Source: Symbiodinium natans (lineage: Eukaryota; Sar; Dinophyceae; Suessiales; Symbiodiniaceae). Taken from it: a stretch of DNA of 64,000 nt. Shown piece by piece: positions 41,894 through 61,840 of this stretch. Every line of letters begins with the position of its first letter. Position 1 is the stretch's first letter. The stretch is taken from the NCBI GenBank assembly GCA_905221605.1, contig CAJNDS010002071.1:1-64000 (forward strand). The letters are read 5' to 3'. The position numbers and the translations under genes are program-made. A model generated the notes under the pieces. That model had not been told where the DNA came from and ran no database searches. It saw only the letters and a program-made list of their open reading frames with translations.

Positions 41894-44800
41894 CTACCAT
41901 GCCTGCTCAAAGCCAAGTTCTCGCAGTTGGTCTGACAGACGAAGCTGAAGCTAAAGGTGGAGGACGACAACTGCGTTTCACAAGCGGCGTCTTCTGCTGC
42001 GTCCGGAGGACTGCAAGCCTGCTACCGAAGACATGCTATGGTCTACGAGGGTGTGGGGTTTGCAGGTTTGCGGGCTTGGTTGAGACGGAATGCGAGAGCT
42101 GCAAGCAAAGCGAAGCACCTGTGGAGCGTTTAACAATGGCCTCCCCCCTATGCGCAAGTCTCAGCACAAAGCAGTCTTCAGCCTTCCCTTTCACAGCAAA
42201 ACCCCACCTACAGACATGCAACACAACCCACTAAGAAGCAAAACTTTGCAGCTCGAGGCTATGTGAAGACTTACAGTCCAGTGGTAGTCCCTGGCCCGTC
42301 GCTGCCCTGTGTCCAAAACTCACCATGTGTTCAAAACTCACCAGAACAGCAACTTCATGGGCTTTAGAGCTCAGGTTGTCGGGGAGTGTTTAGGATACGC
42401 CGTGTGGACCGAGGCTGGAACTCCAGTCGAGGGAGAGGCACAGAGCTCGGCAAGTTCAGTGAAATCCGAGTCATAGCTCGAAACTTGGCAGGCTGACAAG
42501 CACGAACACATGTCATTTGCAGGGGCGAAAAAGCACTCAAGTACAATGTTGCAAGAAGCTGTCGTACCGGGGCCGATCGCTGGACGACAAAGGCCTACCG
42601 CCCCTGCCACCGTGCCGTCAGCACTGCTCGCAACTTCTTCTTCGAGCAGTCTGCTGCAGACAACATGCCAACAACACCGGAAACTCACACCAGCTCTTCA
42701 GTTCTCGTGCTCTACCTACTCTATGTTGTGAGCACGCAATCATTCAATCGCTTGCTCAATCGCTTGCCTTCAGAGTCTTGCTTAGCTTTGCATAGTGAAG
42801 CCCCGTGCCTCTGCTGCCTTGCATCCTCACAGCTGTGTAGGACAAGCCTTGAATGCTGCGTGGCAGCTGCGTGGCAAACAGAGGTCCACCTCGTCCTTTA
42901 CACACCTTGTGGCATGTTGAGCGGCCAGCGTGCATAGTAGCGGATGCCAGACATCTACAATCACAGTGATCAAGGGGCGAAAAGCCTTCTGAGCTCTTTA
43001 CAAGTCTGAAAGGGGACCACCAGAGATAAGCGCAAGCCAAAAGCCTTCGGGAGCAGGACATCCTCATTCCTCATCGCACTCGGGAACTCGAGTTCATGAG
43101 GGGCATCGGCGGCTTCCTCGCTCTGCCGCAAGGAACCGCCTAGTCCCAGTGCGACGGTGCACCGGCTGCCCGGCATCGGCGAAACCCCACGGAGGTACGG
43201 GAGCAGCGAAGCAAGGAGTGACCTCCTCCATCTGTGCTACGGCTACGACTCGTCTATGTCGGCCTGCCGGATGGCACCGACCACGCCTGTTGAAAACATG
43301 GCTGCGCGATTTATGCGGACTTGAGACACGAAGCAAATTCCTGCCACGAGTCTGATCGAGCTTGAAGTCAATGCCGACGAAAACTTTTGCTTTGGTGGCA
43401 AGCCCGCACCGCTCACTCACACCCTCTCCGTACAGGTCCATCGCTGCAGCCACGTCAGCACCGCCTGGAGCTTGAAAACTTCATCAAGCCAAGACAGATG
43501 TAGCATAGCCGACCAACCTGGCAAAGGGCACACCAATGGAGCTCCGGCTTGAGATTCTGTGGGCTTTGCCAGCAACGCGACAGGTGTGTCTCCAGCAACA
43601 ATAGCACGTGAACCTGTTCCGGTGCCAAAACGGACCAGGAAACGAAGAACGGGCCAGCAGAATGCAAAGGACTTCAAAATCTTCAAAGCGAAGCGTGGAG
43701 ATGTTGGCAGCAGCACGATGGACGCGGCGGCCGCCGCAGGTCCAGCACCGGCGAGAGATCTTCGCAGACGTGTTAGGGGTTTTGAACATGCCCAAATGTG
43801 GTGCGCAAGGCTCACGGTGTCATACCGAACGCCTCGAGACACATCTCTGACCGTGTTGACACGAGTTGCTACTTCCAAATCCGTCTCTATGGCGGTGAAC
43901 GGAAACTGCTTCTTCTAACGGGGATGCTGCTGACACGACGTGCACACTCAGCTGCGGCATCTTTGTCCGCCATGCAGGGCATGAGGACCAAAGAGTGCGT
44001 CAGGCGCCTGGGGCTACGAGTCGGTGACCTCAATTGCTCAGCAACTCGAGAACGATGTTGATAGCGGGTGTGGCTGGCTTTGGGTCCGCATCCATTTCCG
44101 TCAGTTGCCAGGGTTGTGTGCCGTTGTAAAGAAGGACTACAGTAACCTGCCTGCATGCGATGCGAAGCTCGGCCCCATCAACTTCATGGGAGACCCCTCC
44201 ACTGGGGGCTCTGCCCACACAGCGTCTTCAGGGGTCTGGGCGGTGTAAAGGATGAATCAGCACCAGGCGCCCCCAGATGAATCGATGGCTTCTTAGGGAG
44301 ATCCTGCGAGCGCCTCAACATCCGCTCATGCGCTTGCAGCCTCAACTTACTCCACACACACCTTGTGCCTGGCCACACCGAAATAGCTTCCTCCACCAGA
44401 GATCTGCCTGCTTGACTTGCAGCAGGGTTCAGGACTTAGCGCGGCGTCGAGGGAGGCTCGGCTCTCAGATCGAAACAGGAAATGCAGCTTTCAAGATCAA
44501 ACCGGGTGCTGCTTTTCGCCCACTTACTGCCCAGGAAAAGAAGGCAACTGAGCTTTAACGAGCAGCTGGCTCCTGTGAAGTAACTGTGCAGCCCTTTCAC
44601 CTCTCTCTGGTTGCATGTTGAGTGCCCAGGGACTCCCGGAAATATAAGCTGAGACAGGCAAAGGCTAACGGAAGGGACCAGCCCTGCAGTACTGTCGCAG
44701 TTTAGGCTGACAGCTGCAACCCCGGAGTGAACGCAACGGCGTCCTTTTTCCTCGAGGGCACGACAGGGCCAAGGAACTCTTGCCCAACTTGCCTAACTGC

Positions 44801-47800
44801 CTCTGCGCAGTGGGACGGAGGTTGCTGCTGCCATCCTTCGAAGACTTGTAGGAAAAGCCAACGCGACGCCCAGAAAGAGTCCAAGGAATTCCAAGGACCT
44901 TTGCAGCCCTGCTCCGAACGCTTGCGCTGGTGTTTGCCCAGCTTCTGAACAAGCATTGGTTTAAGAATCTGTGCAAGCATTTCACCATCGAGGAACGCAG
45001 ACTGTAGGCTGAAAGCTGTGCAAACTTGGAGGCTGCTTCACCAATGTTTGATAGCCAGCAATCAAAGAGCCCGGTCAAGCACCTGCAAGGTTGTTAAACT
45101 TGCCACTGCAACTCGGGTGTCCCTTGGTGTTCAGCGAAAACAGGTTCCCCTTGTCAGCCTTGGACTTGCAGGCCCAAGCCGCCCAAGCCGCCCCCAAGCC
45201 CAATCAAGCAATCAATCAGTGGAGTTCGGCGAACAGCAGTCTTACAGACAGGTTCAGTTCATGCGAGAAACGGCAGACGCACACAGCTTCTCAAGCAGTC
45301 AACCCCAGTTCTGGGTCAGGATTTGTCTGGCTGCGAGGAAAACAAAACCCTGCCGGCGAGAGACCGGACCTGGTTTGCTTCAGCTGTTTCCCTTGGTCAT
45401 TGCCAGGGCCTGGTGTCTGAGACTGAGCCCATAGGGAACAACAAGGCGCCTGTTCAGCAATCGATGTGGTGCCAGTTTCATCTTCGCGAGGCTAAGCTTT
45501 CGGGAAGAGCCTCCGACACTCGGTGTTTTGTTTAGAGTCTAAGGTTTTAGGGTTTCGCACTCTAGTCTTGAGAACGAGGACGGACATGTTTGCACCACCT
45601 GGCCTACGTGCCTCTCTCGGCATTTTGCATCTTGTGGAGGATCTCGTACGGGAGGAAAAAAAGGCAAAGCTCCAGGATTCCAGTTCAGGCTACACACAGA
45701 CTTCAAACCTCGCCACACGGGATAACGACACACGGTCAAAGTTCAACCACCGAAAACTCAAGCCTCGCTGCAGCCGATGCTGAAAGACATGTCACCATCG
45801 TACCTGAGTCAATGCCTCAAGATGCTGAGATCGAGCAAGCTCGTCCGATGGCCTAACACTGCGGAGCTGCTTCCACGTGCAAAACACAGCATCTTCGCGC
45901 AAGTGTTGGAACGAGCGAGCTTTGTGGCCAGCCATGGCCGAACAAAGGTGCGCACTCGTCACTCGTCCATCTCAACATGATCAGGGACGTCAAGCCAACC
46001 TGCATCCGCAACCGCCAGACCTCGGCGGAGAGTTCGACCCCCGCTGCCTGCGCAGCTTCGAGCGCCTGAATCTGACGGGACTGCCGGACAAAAACACGCA
46101 AGCTCACCTGCTGAAGTTGCTTCTGGCGATTGATTGCAAGCCACAGCCCGAAAATTTGGACACTGGAGCCCCTTCCTGACAGGCATACTTTCGCAACGCT
46201 CTGCTTGAAAATGTACAATTCACGTGGGAACGCATCAGCACACTTTGGCATTCGTCTTCACGTGTGACAGTCACAATCTTGCCAGCAAGTGTCCTTTGCA
46301 CACCTCGAGCGTGCTTTCTGATTGCATCTCTGTAACTACCAAAGGCTTGCTCACAATTCGCAAGCATAACCGGTGTTGAGTGATCAGCATTGTCATGGCC
46401 CACACCCGGATCGTAGACCAGACATCAATCACACGCCGGGACATGGCGCCGTGGCTGGATGCCAGACGCCGTGCTTCGGGAAACTACTGTGAACGTTTGT
46501 GCTGCAGTCAACGGTGAAGGTACATGTTCGAGTGCTTGTCGCACATCATCGCTGTCGTACAACATGACACATTGCAGACTTGGCAAAAAACATCGCCGAG
46601 CCGAGAATGGCCACACACTGCGCAGTGCTTACACGATTGCACGAGAAAAAAAGGTGTGGGCTTCTGTGTGAGCCGCATATGTCGGACCTGTTGGTGTAAA
46701 CAGCTACCGCAGCTCTGTGTCTGGCTTCCTGTCGGTTCTAGGCTGCCTTGCAGTACGTGTTCGTTTCCCCTTGAATGTGGTCTGGCATGGTTTGAAATTG
46801 TTTGTGGGTTTTTTGATTTCGTATTGCAAGCCTCACGACCGCGGAGCGTGGGAACCTAGCAACAACATGCCTCAAAGGCTCCGCGCATTCACAAGCCCAT
46901 CAACATAGGGATGATGCAGAAGAAGCACAGGTTGGCGAAGCTGCACGGAAATCCTGACCATTCCTGACCCCAATCCCAGACATTAACCAACGACCGTAGG
47001 AATCAGTGCAACTTCCGGCGATCGACCAGCCCAGCCAACCGAACAAGACCACCAGCGACCAACTTTGCCCATCCTCTATTGACGACCACTGCGTCCGCAG
47101 CCACAAAACGGCTCCTTCGTAGAAGAGTCAAATCATGATATTCCTGAGCCCTCGGTGTGCAAGAATTACGTGAGACCGCCCTAACAAAATCGTATACCGC
47201 AGAACCCTAACAAACCGCGCCTCCCCTGCCGAAGCTGAACATTTTGTCTCTTCCGAAACAGCAACGCGCGGCTGCCTGGCACAAGAGTTTCTTGTTTTCT
47301 AAGGATCTTCTGCTTGGATATCTAAATGCGCTTCCGAGCAACATCCCAAAACATAGCAAAACACCAACTACATTGTCTCCGATCGTGGATGTTGAAAATT
47401 TTGGACAGAGTGAAATGCTGATGCTGAGGTGACAAGAAAACACATGTATAAGCACTGCCTGATGTGCATACTTCGATTGTCACAAGAGAGCCATATACTG
47501 GCACTGTGCTTGCCATCTCTGTGAAACAGCTGCCAAGTCCATCCTGTTCATTCATGACGCAGGAATCCGACTCGGAAAGTTGAGATGAGCTCGCTTCAGA
47601 TGTGTTAGTCCAGAAAGCCTTGGATGCACTCGGATTCACGAAGCCAGCCGTCCACATACCTTCTCGCTTCTTGTTTGTATCAGAATGCTAGGCCAGTCTA
47701 CAGTCCAAAAGCTCAGTCTGAAAGCTGCATCATCCACCAGACTCTTAGCTCATGCCGGCAAGATTCCTCTGATCAAGTCCATCGACTGAGCCTGGTTTGC

Positions 47801-48067
47801 GTTCAAGGAAACTGACATTGCATTTACGCCGAACAAGTATCAAGTCACCACACCGCTGCCAAGTTTAAAGGGAAGGACAAGGAGAAGTAGAAAGAGAGGC
47901 TGTGGTCACAAGGAAAAGCCACAGGGCTCAGGCGAGGGAAGGGAGAGGGACGAACAGGATCTTGGGCCCGCCACTGGAGTTACGCGGAAAAGGTCGACGA
48001 GGCGTCACAAACGAAGGATGCTACCTGTGTTGTGTTTTCCTAAGACAATACCTACGAATTGCTCAAG

Positions 48068-48068
<1 letters not shown>
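41894..48068. other. no gene supported
   Basis: Short frames on both strands, no family recognised. Minus-strand frames at 43878-43417 and 43453-43094 overlap and have some protein-like stretches (MLHLSWLDEVFKLQAVL), which may mark an exon. A C-run (48070-48098) followed by an A-run ends the region. Confidence 0.35.
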
Positions 48069-48069
<1 letters not shown>

Positions 48070-48109
<40 letters not shown>

Positions 48110-48112
48110 AAA
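48070..48112. repeat. poly(C)-poly(A) run
   Basis: About 29 C followed by about 12 A. Such runs are prone to length errors in sequencing. Confidence 0.9.
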
Positions 48113-49320
48113 TCACTTCCTTATAAGGGCAATACAGGGAGTATTTTCTTATGTGTTTTTGGGTTCTTAAGCAAATAGTAGATACTCGAATGTTTCCCAG
48201 AAGCTGGCTAGTCTGAGTACTTCCTCGTTAAGTCAACACGATTTGCCTCGCCAAGTTGCATCCTCTCCCTGCAACACGTCCGTCAGCTCCCCTTTGGTGT
48301 CCAGGTCTTTGACCCTTTGTTGACAGCTGCATTTCGAATGCAGGGCTGAAGGACACGAAGACTAGAAGACTTATGCAGACTAAGTTTGCTTGATCGGAAG
48401 TGGCACAAGCAGGAGCCACATGATGACGCCAGAGAGCAGAACAGACCAAGGACCATTGCTTTATTGGGTTCTGAACTCTGAGGATAATGTGGAAGAGGTT
48501 TGCGGGCCGAGACTTGAGGGGATGAGCGATGATGAGCATGTGTGTGTCAGCGCATGGAGCATTGGAACTACTTGGCGACCTGCAACTCGTCCTTAACCGA
48601 ATGCACATAGCTGCACTTAACACAAGTTGCAGTTTAGGTCCTGCACAGAAGTCCAGGGACGTATCAAGCCCTGGACACTTCAACACGAAAAGCCGCTCTT
48701 GTCAAGTGAAGCACCTGGCTTTCCCGTTTGGTACATGAGACCAAGAGTAACCCATAGTGCGAAAGATGTCTCTTTAGAGTCTTTAGGGCAAAGCGTATAA
48801 TTCACATGCCGGGTGAGAACATCTGCCTTCTAGTAAGTTGCAGAGCGTAATTGACGTAGCCCATTGCTGCACCAGGCGGCCAAAGCATGAACTTCTGTGA
48901 GTAGCGCGCCACGATTGCAGCAACAGGCCTGCAAGTGCCAGTCTGCCACTAGCTGTGCAGTACTTTACGATGCTGTCAGAATTTCAGGCACAAACAATCT
49001 GCCCGATCCACACAAATCTACCACTTCCTTACCGTAAGGCGTCCAGAACATGCAGAGACGAAGCTCGGGATGCTGAGTGTTGACGGCATGGGAAACTAGC
49101 TTCACGGGGAACCCTCCGCCCCCTCCACGCCTTCCCCCCCCCCCGGCGTCCCAACCTTTGCTGATAAACACTGGAGACCAACTGGTGTATCGGACTACTA
49201 TGGGGTGCGGGTGGGGCTGCCCCTCGCCGCTATATACGAGTCCTAGAGACATCGGAGCCATCCAAAAGAAAGCCCTGTTGACCAACAACAAGATTTTCAA
49301 CAAGAACGAACGCAAACAAA
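48113..49320. other. no gene supported
   Basis: Unique-looking sequence downstream of the channel gene (minus strand). It could hold C-terminal exons of that gene, but I could not support any. Confidence 0.35.
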
Positions 49321-51600
49321 TGGGCGGAGATTTTTTTTGGTACTTTTTTTTCTTTTTTTGGTACTTTTTTATGTTTTTCGTGGTCCCCTGGTCCCCTGGT
49401 CTCCTGCTGCCCCGGTTTGCTGGTCCCCTACATTCCCTTTTAATTGAATTTTTTTAGGATTTGGTTGAGTTTCTTGGGTTTTCCGAAAAACCTCCATTCC
49501 CTCTATGTTTTCATGGGAACTGGTCCAGTTTCTTTGTTTTCCCACGAAAACCTCCATTCCCCCATATCTTCATAGGACTCGTACTGCTTTTCGTAGGAAT
49601 TCTTATAAATGTTGCTCGTAAGTTTGCACGGCTTTTAAAAGCCGGGAGTTGGGGGGGGCAAACACAGTGCTCGCATGATAGGTTTCAAAAAGACGCATAT
49701 GCTTTGAATGAAGCTTGCATTCTTTGATGACATCAGAGCACTCACGCTTTTTCAGCATCTCAGCTCATGGAATAGAAGGCGGCTCATGTCTGACAAAGAA
49801 TCACGCATGCACCCAGAGCCTGTCTATCCTAAACATACGCCCAAGCTTGGAAAACGAGGGGGTTGGGGCGAAGGCGAGGCGCAGCCCACCCCCTCCCATT
49901 TGCAAACACAATGCTCGCATCATGGGCTTCCATCGTTCACATGCTTTAGAAACAATGGCATGATGGGTTTCAATCTTTCGCATGCTTTGAAAAAAGCTTG
50001 CACGGCTAAAAAAACCGGGGGGGTTGGCGGACGCAGCCAACACAATGCTCGCATGATGGCTTTCAAGCAAAAGCTTGCATTACTAAAAAAGGCGGAGGGG
50101 AGTGAAAAACACTTGAACGGCTTAAAGAAGCGGGGGGGGTTAGGCGGGGGCGCGCTGCAGACGCCCCCATTTGCAAACACAATGCTCGCATGATGGCTTT
50201 CAATCGGTAATGTGCTTTGAAACAAGCTTGCATCACTAAAAAAGGCGGGGGGTTGGGGGGGTGGGGGAACCCCCCCCAATTGCAGCAAACACAACGCTCG
50301 CATCATGGGTTTCAATCGTTCATATGCTTTGAAAAAAGGTGCCTGATGGGCTTTTATCGTTCCATGTGCTTTGAAAAAGGCTTGCACGGCTTAAAGAAGC
50401 GGAGGACATGGGGGGGGCTGCGAGTTGGGGGGGGGCGCAGCCCCCCCCATGTGCAAACACAATGCTTGCATCATGGGTTCCATGGTTCATACGCTTAGAA
50501 AAAGCTGGGTTGCAATCCTTCATATGCTTTGAAAAATCTTGCACGGCTTCACGAAGCGGGGGGCTTGGGGGGGGGGGGGGGGGGGCGCAGCCCCCCCCCC
50601 CCCGACCCCCATGTGCAAACACAATGCTCGCATGCTGGCTTTCAATCGTTAATGTGCTTTGAAACATGCTTGCATCACTAAAAAAGACGGGGGGGGTTGG
50701 GGGGTGGGGGAAGCCCCCCGCCCATTTGCAAACACAGTGCTCGCATCATGGTTTTCAATTGTTCATATGCTGTGAAAAAGTGGCATGATGGGCGTTTATC
50801 GTTCATGTGCCTTGAAAAAGGCTTGCAGGGCTTGAAGAAGCGGGGGGGTTGGGGGGGGCGCAGCCCCCCCCCATTTGCAAACACGATGCTTGCGTCATGG
50901 GTTTCGATCGTTCATATGCCATATGTTTAGAAAAAAGTGGCATGATGGGTTTCAATCCTTCATACGCTTTGAAAAAGCCTGCACGGCTTCAAGAAGCGGG
51001 GGCGTTGGGTGGGGGGCGCAGCCCCCCCCCCATGTGCAAACACAATGCTCGCATGATGGCTTTCAATCGTTCATATGTTTTGAAATTTACTTCCACGGCT
51101 AAAAAAGGCGGGGAGGTTGGGGGGGGGGGGCGCAGCCCCCCCCCCCCCCCATTTGCAAACACAATGCTCGCATCATGGGCTTCAATCGCTCATATGCCTT
51201 GAGAAAAAAGTGGCCTGATGGGTTTTAATCGGCTTGACGGCTTGAAGAAGCGGGGGGGGAGCAGACCAGGGGAGCAGGCGACCAGGGGAGCAGGCGACCA
51301 GCAGACCAGCAGACCGGGAGACCAACAGACGATATATAGATATATAGATATATAGATATATAGATATATAGATATATAGATATATAGATATATAGATATA
51401 TAGATATATAGATATACAGAATAGATATACAGACATATAGACAAATAGATATATAGATATATAGATATATAGATATATAGATATATAGATATATAGATAT
51501 ATACCCTGCAGACCAGGGGACCAGGGGACTACGAAAAAAATGTACAAAAAAAAGAGAGAAAAAGTACCAAAAAACAAGCCCTCCCAAACAAATAAAGAGC
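49321..51600. mobile_element. inverted-repeat-bounded array of G-run hairpins
   Basis: Left (49327-49412) and right (51506-51580) segments are inverted copies of each other: GGTACTTTTT.. tracts joined to two GGTCCCCT words, with small differences. Between them lies an array of about ten units (49620-51240) of variable length, about 110-170 bp. Each unit contains GCAAACACAATGCTCGCAT, TTTCAATCGTTCATATGC, a GCTTGCACGGCTT word and most also GGGGGGGC GCA GCCCCCCC. No transposase frame is inside. It could be a non-autonomous element or an inverted duplication around a satellite. Confidence 0.6.
51331..51503. repeat. 8-bp microsatellite (ATATATAG)n
   Basis: About 20 copies of an ATATATAG unit with one imperfect centre (51415-51445). 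It lies just inside the right inverted repeat of the hairpin array. Confidence 0.95.
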
Positions 51601-51781
51601 CAGCTTTCATGTCTGGTCCTCGAATTCTCTCGTCCTTGCCTCAAGTGCTTACAGTCATGCCTGGGCTTTGGGTCCCACTTCTTGAACCTCCGTGCTAAGT
51701 TTCTTTTGCTTTCGTGGGGCATGTGGGCTCCTCTCTCTCACGCGCTCACAACCGTACATACCCGCACCCAGTTCCCTCTGC

Positions 51782-58689
<6,908 letters not shown>

Positions 58690-61140
58690 CTGGGAGATGC
58701 TGCAGGCTGAAGCAGGAATCGCTGAGGAATTGCCCGGCAAACTGCCAGACCTCACACTGCCTTGCTTCCAAGCAGCTGGATAGGCGATAAGGCTCCTGTT
58801 GTTTCGAGCCTGGCCAGCTTGACCCGTACGTTTGCGGCAGCCCAGCATTCCATCAAACTTCTGCTCTAGACTCTTTAGAAGATCAAGCACGCAAGGTGTC
58901 AAAAGCACCACCGTGATTTGTGAACGTCGCTTCCCTCTCCGTGAATTACCACTGCATGAAACGGCTCTGCCTTGTTGATGTTCTCCATCGACGGAGATAT
59001 TGCGAGTTTTATGGTGTGGGAACCTGGACAAACATGCAAGCATCCACGAATAGCCATGCTGCCATGCCTCTTTAAGGCAGTCCAGCATCCAACTCGAGTC
59101 GGCTGTGTGAACTAATTGGGAACAAGTGGCCCATCGTTTCGGTTGTCATTCCTGACAATGGAACCTTAGCTAGAAGCAGCTAGAAGTTGAAGCACTGAAG
59201 CAGCCTGCACAACCACGGCATCCCGCTGCAAAAGGCGGACTACCACGACCGACAAACTGATAGCTGCTTCTGTCAAACTTCTGGCAAAAACCTTGTCATG
59301 CCTCATTGCAGTTGCTACACGGTTCCGTTTCGAGCTTCATTGTGAATAAGGCAGTCGTAGTGCCGCACAGCTCTTGATTTCAATCTGATTTCAACCACCG
59401 CCGTCAAGATGCTCTGTCCTTGTTGCTGAACCTGGAGAGCTGCTTTGCCCAAACCTGCCAGTTGATACTCTTATGCGATCGTCCAGACAACAACTGCTTC
59501 ATTGAATCGACACTGTCGAGGGAGATAACCCTGACAATCCACAGCTTATGTTCCTCGCAAAGTGTGACGAGCCTCGCAGCAGGCACGTTCTATCACGTTC
59601 TACAAACATCGTGATCTAGGCCCTGCCCAAAGCTGCAGTGCCGCAAGCTACACCGCTACACGGTATGGCAGCCTCTCGCAGGGCGAAGTCCGCTCCCTGC
59701 CTCGAACAAGATCAGCCAAGTGCGGTAAGTGACTACTGCCACATGCTGCCACTATACGCTGCGGCAAATGTTACGTGTGGCTGGCTGTGATGGACCGGAT
59801 CACTTCATCTGCACGCCGAATCACGCCTACACATCCAAAGGCAAGTGCGAAAGCTGCTGAGCATCAAGCAGTGAGCTGGTACGCTTTGGCTTGGGCCTCG
59901 TCCTGACAACCTGCGATTCACAAAACCGTACCTATTCAAAGTTCTGAACTGATTCTCGTATGCGTTCATGCACCGCAGCGGATAGCAGAACGTTCTGCGC
60001 AATCTTTGGAAGTGGGAGCTGCAATGATTCAGCCCGGGCTCCATCGGAGGCTCGGTGAGTGTGAGCGAGTCCGAGTTCTCCAGCGCGGAGTTGCCTGAAC
60101 TGATTCCACAAGCAAATAAAGGACGGGTCTCTGCGATTTTATGCAGCTGCAATATTCTTGGCCACGTGACAAACTACGTAGGAACTGGCCATTGTTCAAA
60201 CATTGTTCAAACCTGCTGCTCTGCCAGACATAAAGAGGCATCTGCATCCTGCTGGTTTCATCAGATGGCTCTCGTCTAACTCCTCTGGTCACCCAAGACC
60301 TCCCGCACATGCAACTTCATCAATTCTGGACTCTTGTCCGAATCTTGGAGTCTTGTGGAGTCTTGGGGACACAACGGCAGCAAATAGATCTATGGATTCC
60401 ACTAGCACTTGGCACCATCTCCGCAGCGAAGAATTCGGTGCGACCGAAGCGGCTAGGATCCTTGTTTGGAACCACTGCAGCCTCCTTCGCTGGCCTGTGG
60501 TGGAGGAAACAAAGGTTTCACGAAGTTTCCCCCAGTCAGAGACGACTAGTTATTTCCAGCCAAGCGGCTCGGAATTTTCCATTTTGTCTGCAGGGGTGTC
60601 CTGGCAAAAGTGCTAGCAAAATTCTCGCTCCTGAAGACACACTGCCAAGTATGAGGCTTGTGGCAGATATGTCAAAGCTGCAATCGACTTGTTGGATTAG
60701 ATCCTGCAATCCATAGGCATCAGCTGAGAAATCAAACGGACGACGTTCGTACAACATAAGGACCTTGCAGCTGCCACACGCACATGGCACATGGTAGTCT
60801 AGATTGCCCATGACTCCAAGATACTTCGAAGAGCCTCAACGAATCTAAACGCATGCAAGCATCAGACTTTTGCAGTACCTGACCGCTTTGGCTCTGCGAA
60901 ACTGTTTGCGTGTTTCGTCGGTCCTGGTCGACGGAACTATCCCAGGACACGACCTGGCCACCAATGGACTTGCGAGAAACCGGGGCGTTTGCCAAACCGA
61001 AGCGCAACAGTAGCAGCAGAGCCATACAGGTCTGAAATGGTCTGTAAGATAGCGTCAGCTTGCCAGCTTGACCAGACGCTTGCAAAACCGACTGACTTCT
61101 TCCTGGGACCGGAGAAATTGAAAATAAAAAACAAATACAT
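58690..61140. other. upstream of the channel gene; no exon supported
   Basis: N-terminal exons of the channel should lie here on the minus strand. Candidate pieces with moderately protein-like composition are at 59586-59404 (LVTLCEEHKLWIVRVISLD) and 60811-60640 (GNLDYHVPCACGSCKVLMLY), but no frame-consistent splice chain was found. Confidence 0.35.
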
Positions 61141-61150
61141 ATACAAAAAA

Positions 61151-61824
61151 TATATATATTATCTAAGTTCTAAAGATATGTGTTAGTCCACACAACAAAA
61201 GAGGACGACGGCAAAACGACGGAGGGACGACGGTGGGACGACGGAGGGACGATGGTGGGACGACGGAGGGACGAGGGCAAGACGACGGAGGGACGACGGC
61301 AGGATGACGGGGGGACGACGTCAGGACGCCGGGGGACGACGCGGGGACGACTGGGGGACGACGGAGGGACGACGGGGGGACGACGCCTGTCGCGCCGTCG
61401 TCGAGCCGTCGTCGCGTCGTCGTCGCGCCGTCGTCGCGCCGTCGTCACGCCGTCATAAGGCCTAGTTTAAGCCCAAACTAGGCCTTATTTCCCGTCATAA
61501 GGCCTAGTTTAAGCCCAAACTAGGCCTTATGACGGCGGGACGACGGCGGGACGACGGCCGGACGACGGCGGGACGACGGCGGGACGACGGCGGGACGACG
61601 GCGCGACGACGGCGCGACGACGGCGCGACAGACGGCGTCCCCCCGTCGTCGCGCCCTCGCACCCTGTCGTCGCGCCGTCGTCACACCGTCGTCGCCCCGT
61701 CGCCACCCCGTCGTCGCGCCGTCGTCACCCCATCGTCGCCCCGTCAAAGCCCTGACGTCTAGACCCCTCTAGCTGGACTAGAAACCATACCCCACATATC
61801 TCTAGAACTTAGATAATATATATA
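61151..61824. mobile_element. fold-back (MITE-like) element with 32-bp terminal inverted repeats
   Basis: 61151-61182 and 61793-61824 are inverted copies, identical at 31 of 32 positions, both ending in TATATATA, which would give a TA target duplication. Inside, GACGACGG-type repeats (61200-61380) switch strand (61385-61450), then two hairpins (61455-61534), then G-strand repeats (61531-61630), then C-strand repeats (61640-61745). The unit is therefore an imperfect nested palindrome. No coding frame beyond repeat artefacts. Non-autonomous DNA transposon is the natural reading; hairpin-stabilised satellite is the alternative. Confidence 0.75.
61455..61534. repeat. twin hairpins at the centre of the fold-back element
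   Basis: Two direct copies of a palindrome: arms ATAAGGCCTAGTTT (61455-61468 with 61475-61488) around AAGCCC, and an 18-bp version (61493-61510 with 61517-61534), perfect in both arms. CGTC/GACG extends the second copy. Confidence 0.92.
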
Positions 61825-61840
61825 TATATAGATATATGTG

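Noticed and set aside
49660-51160. CRISPR-like array
   Set aside because: The direct repeats are spaced irregularly (about 110-167 bp) and the spacers are themselves similar, so this is a satellite.
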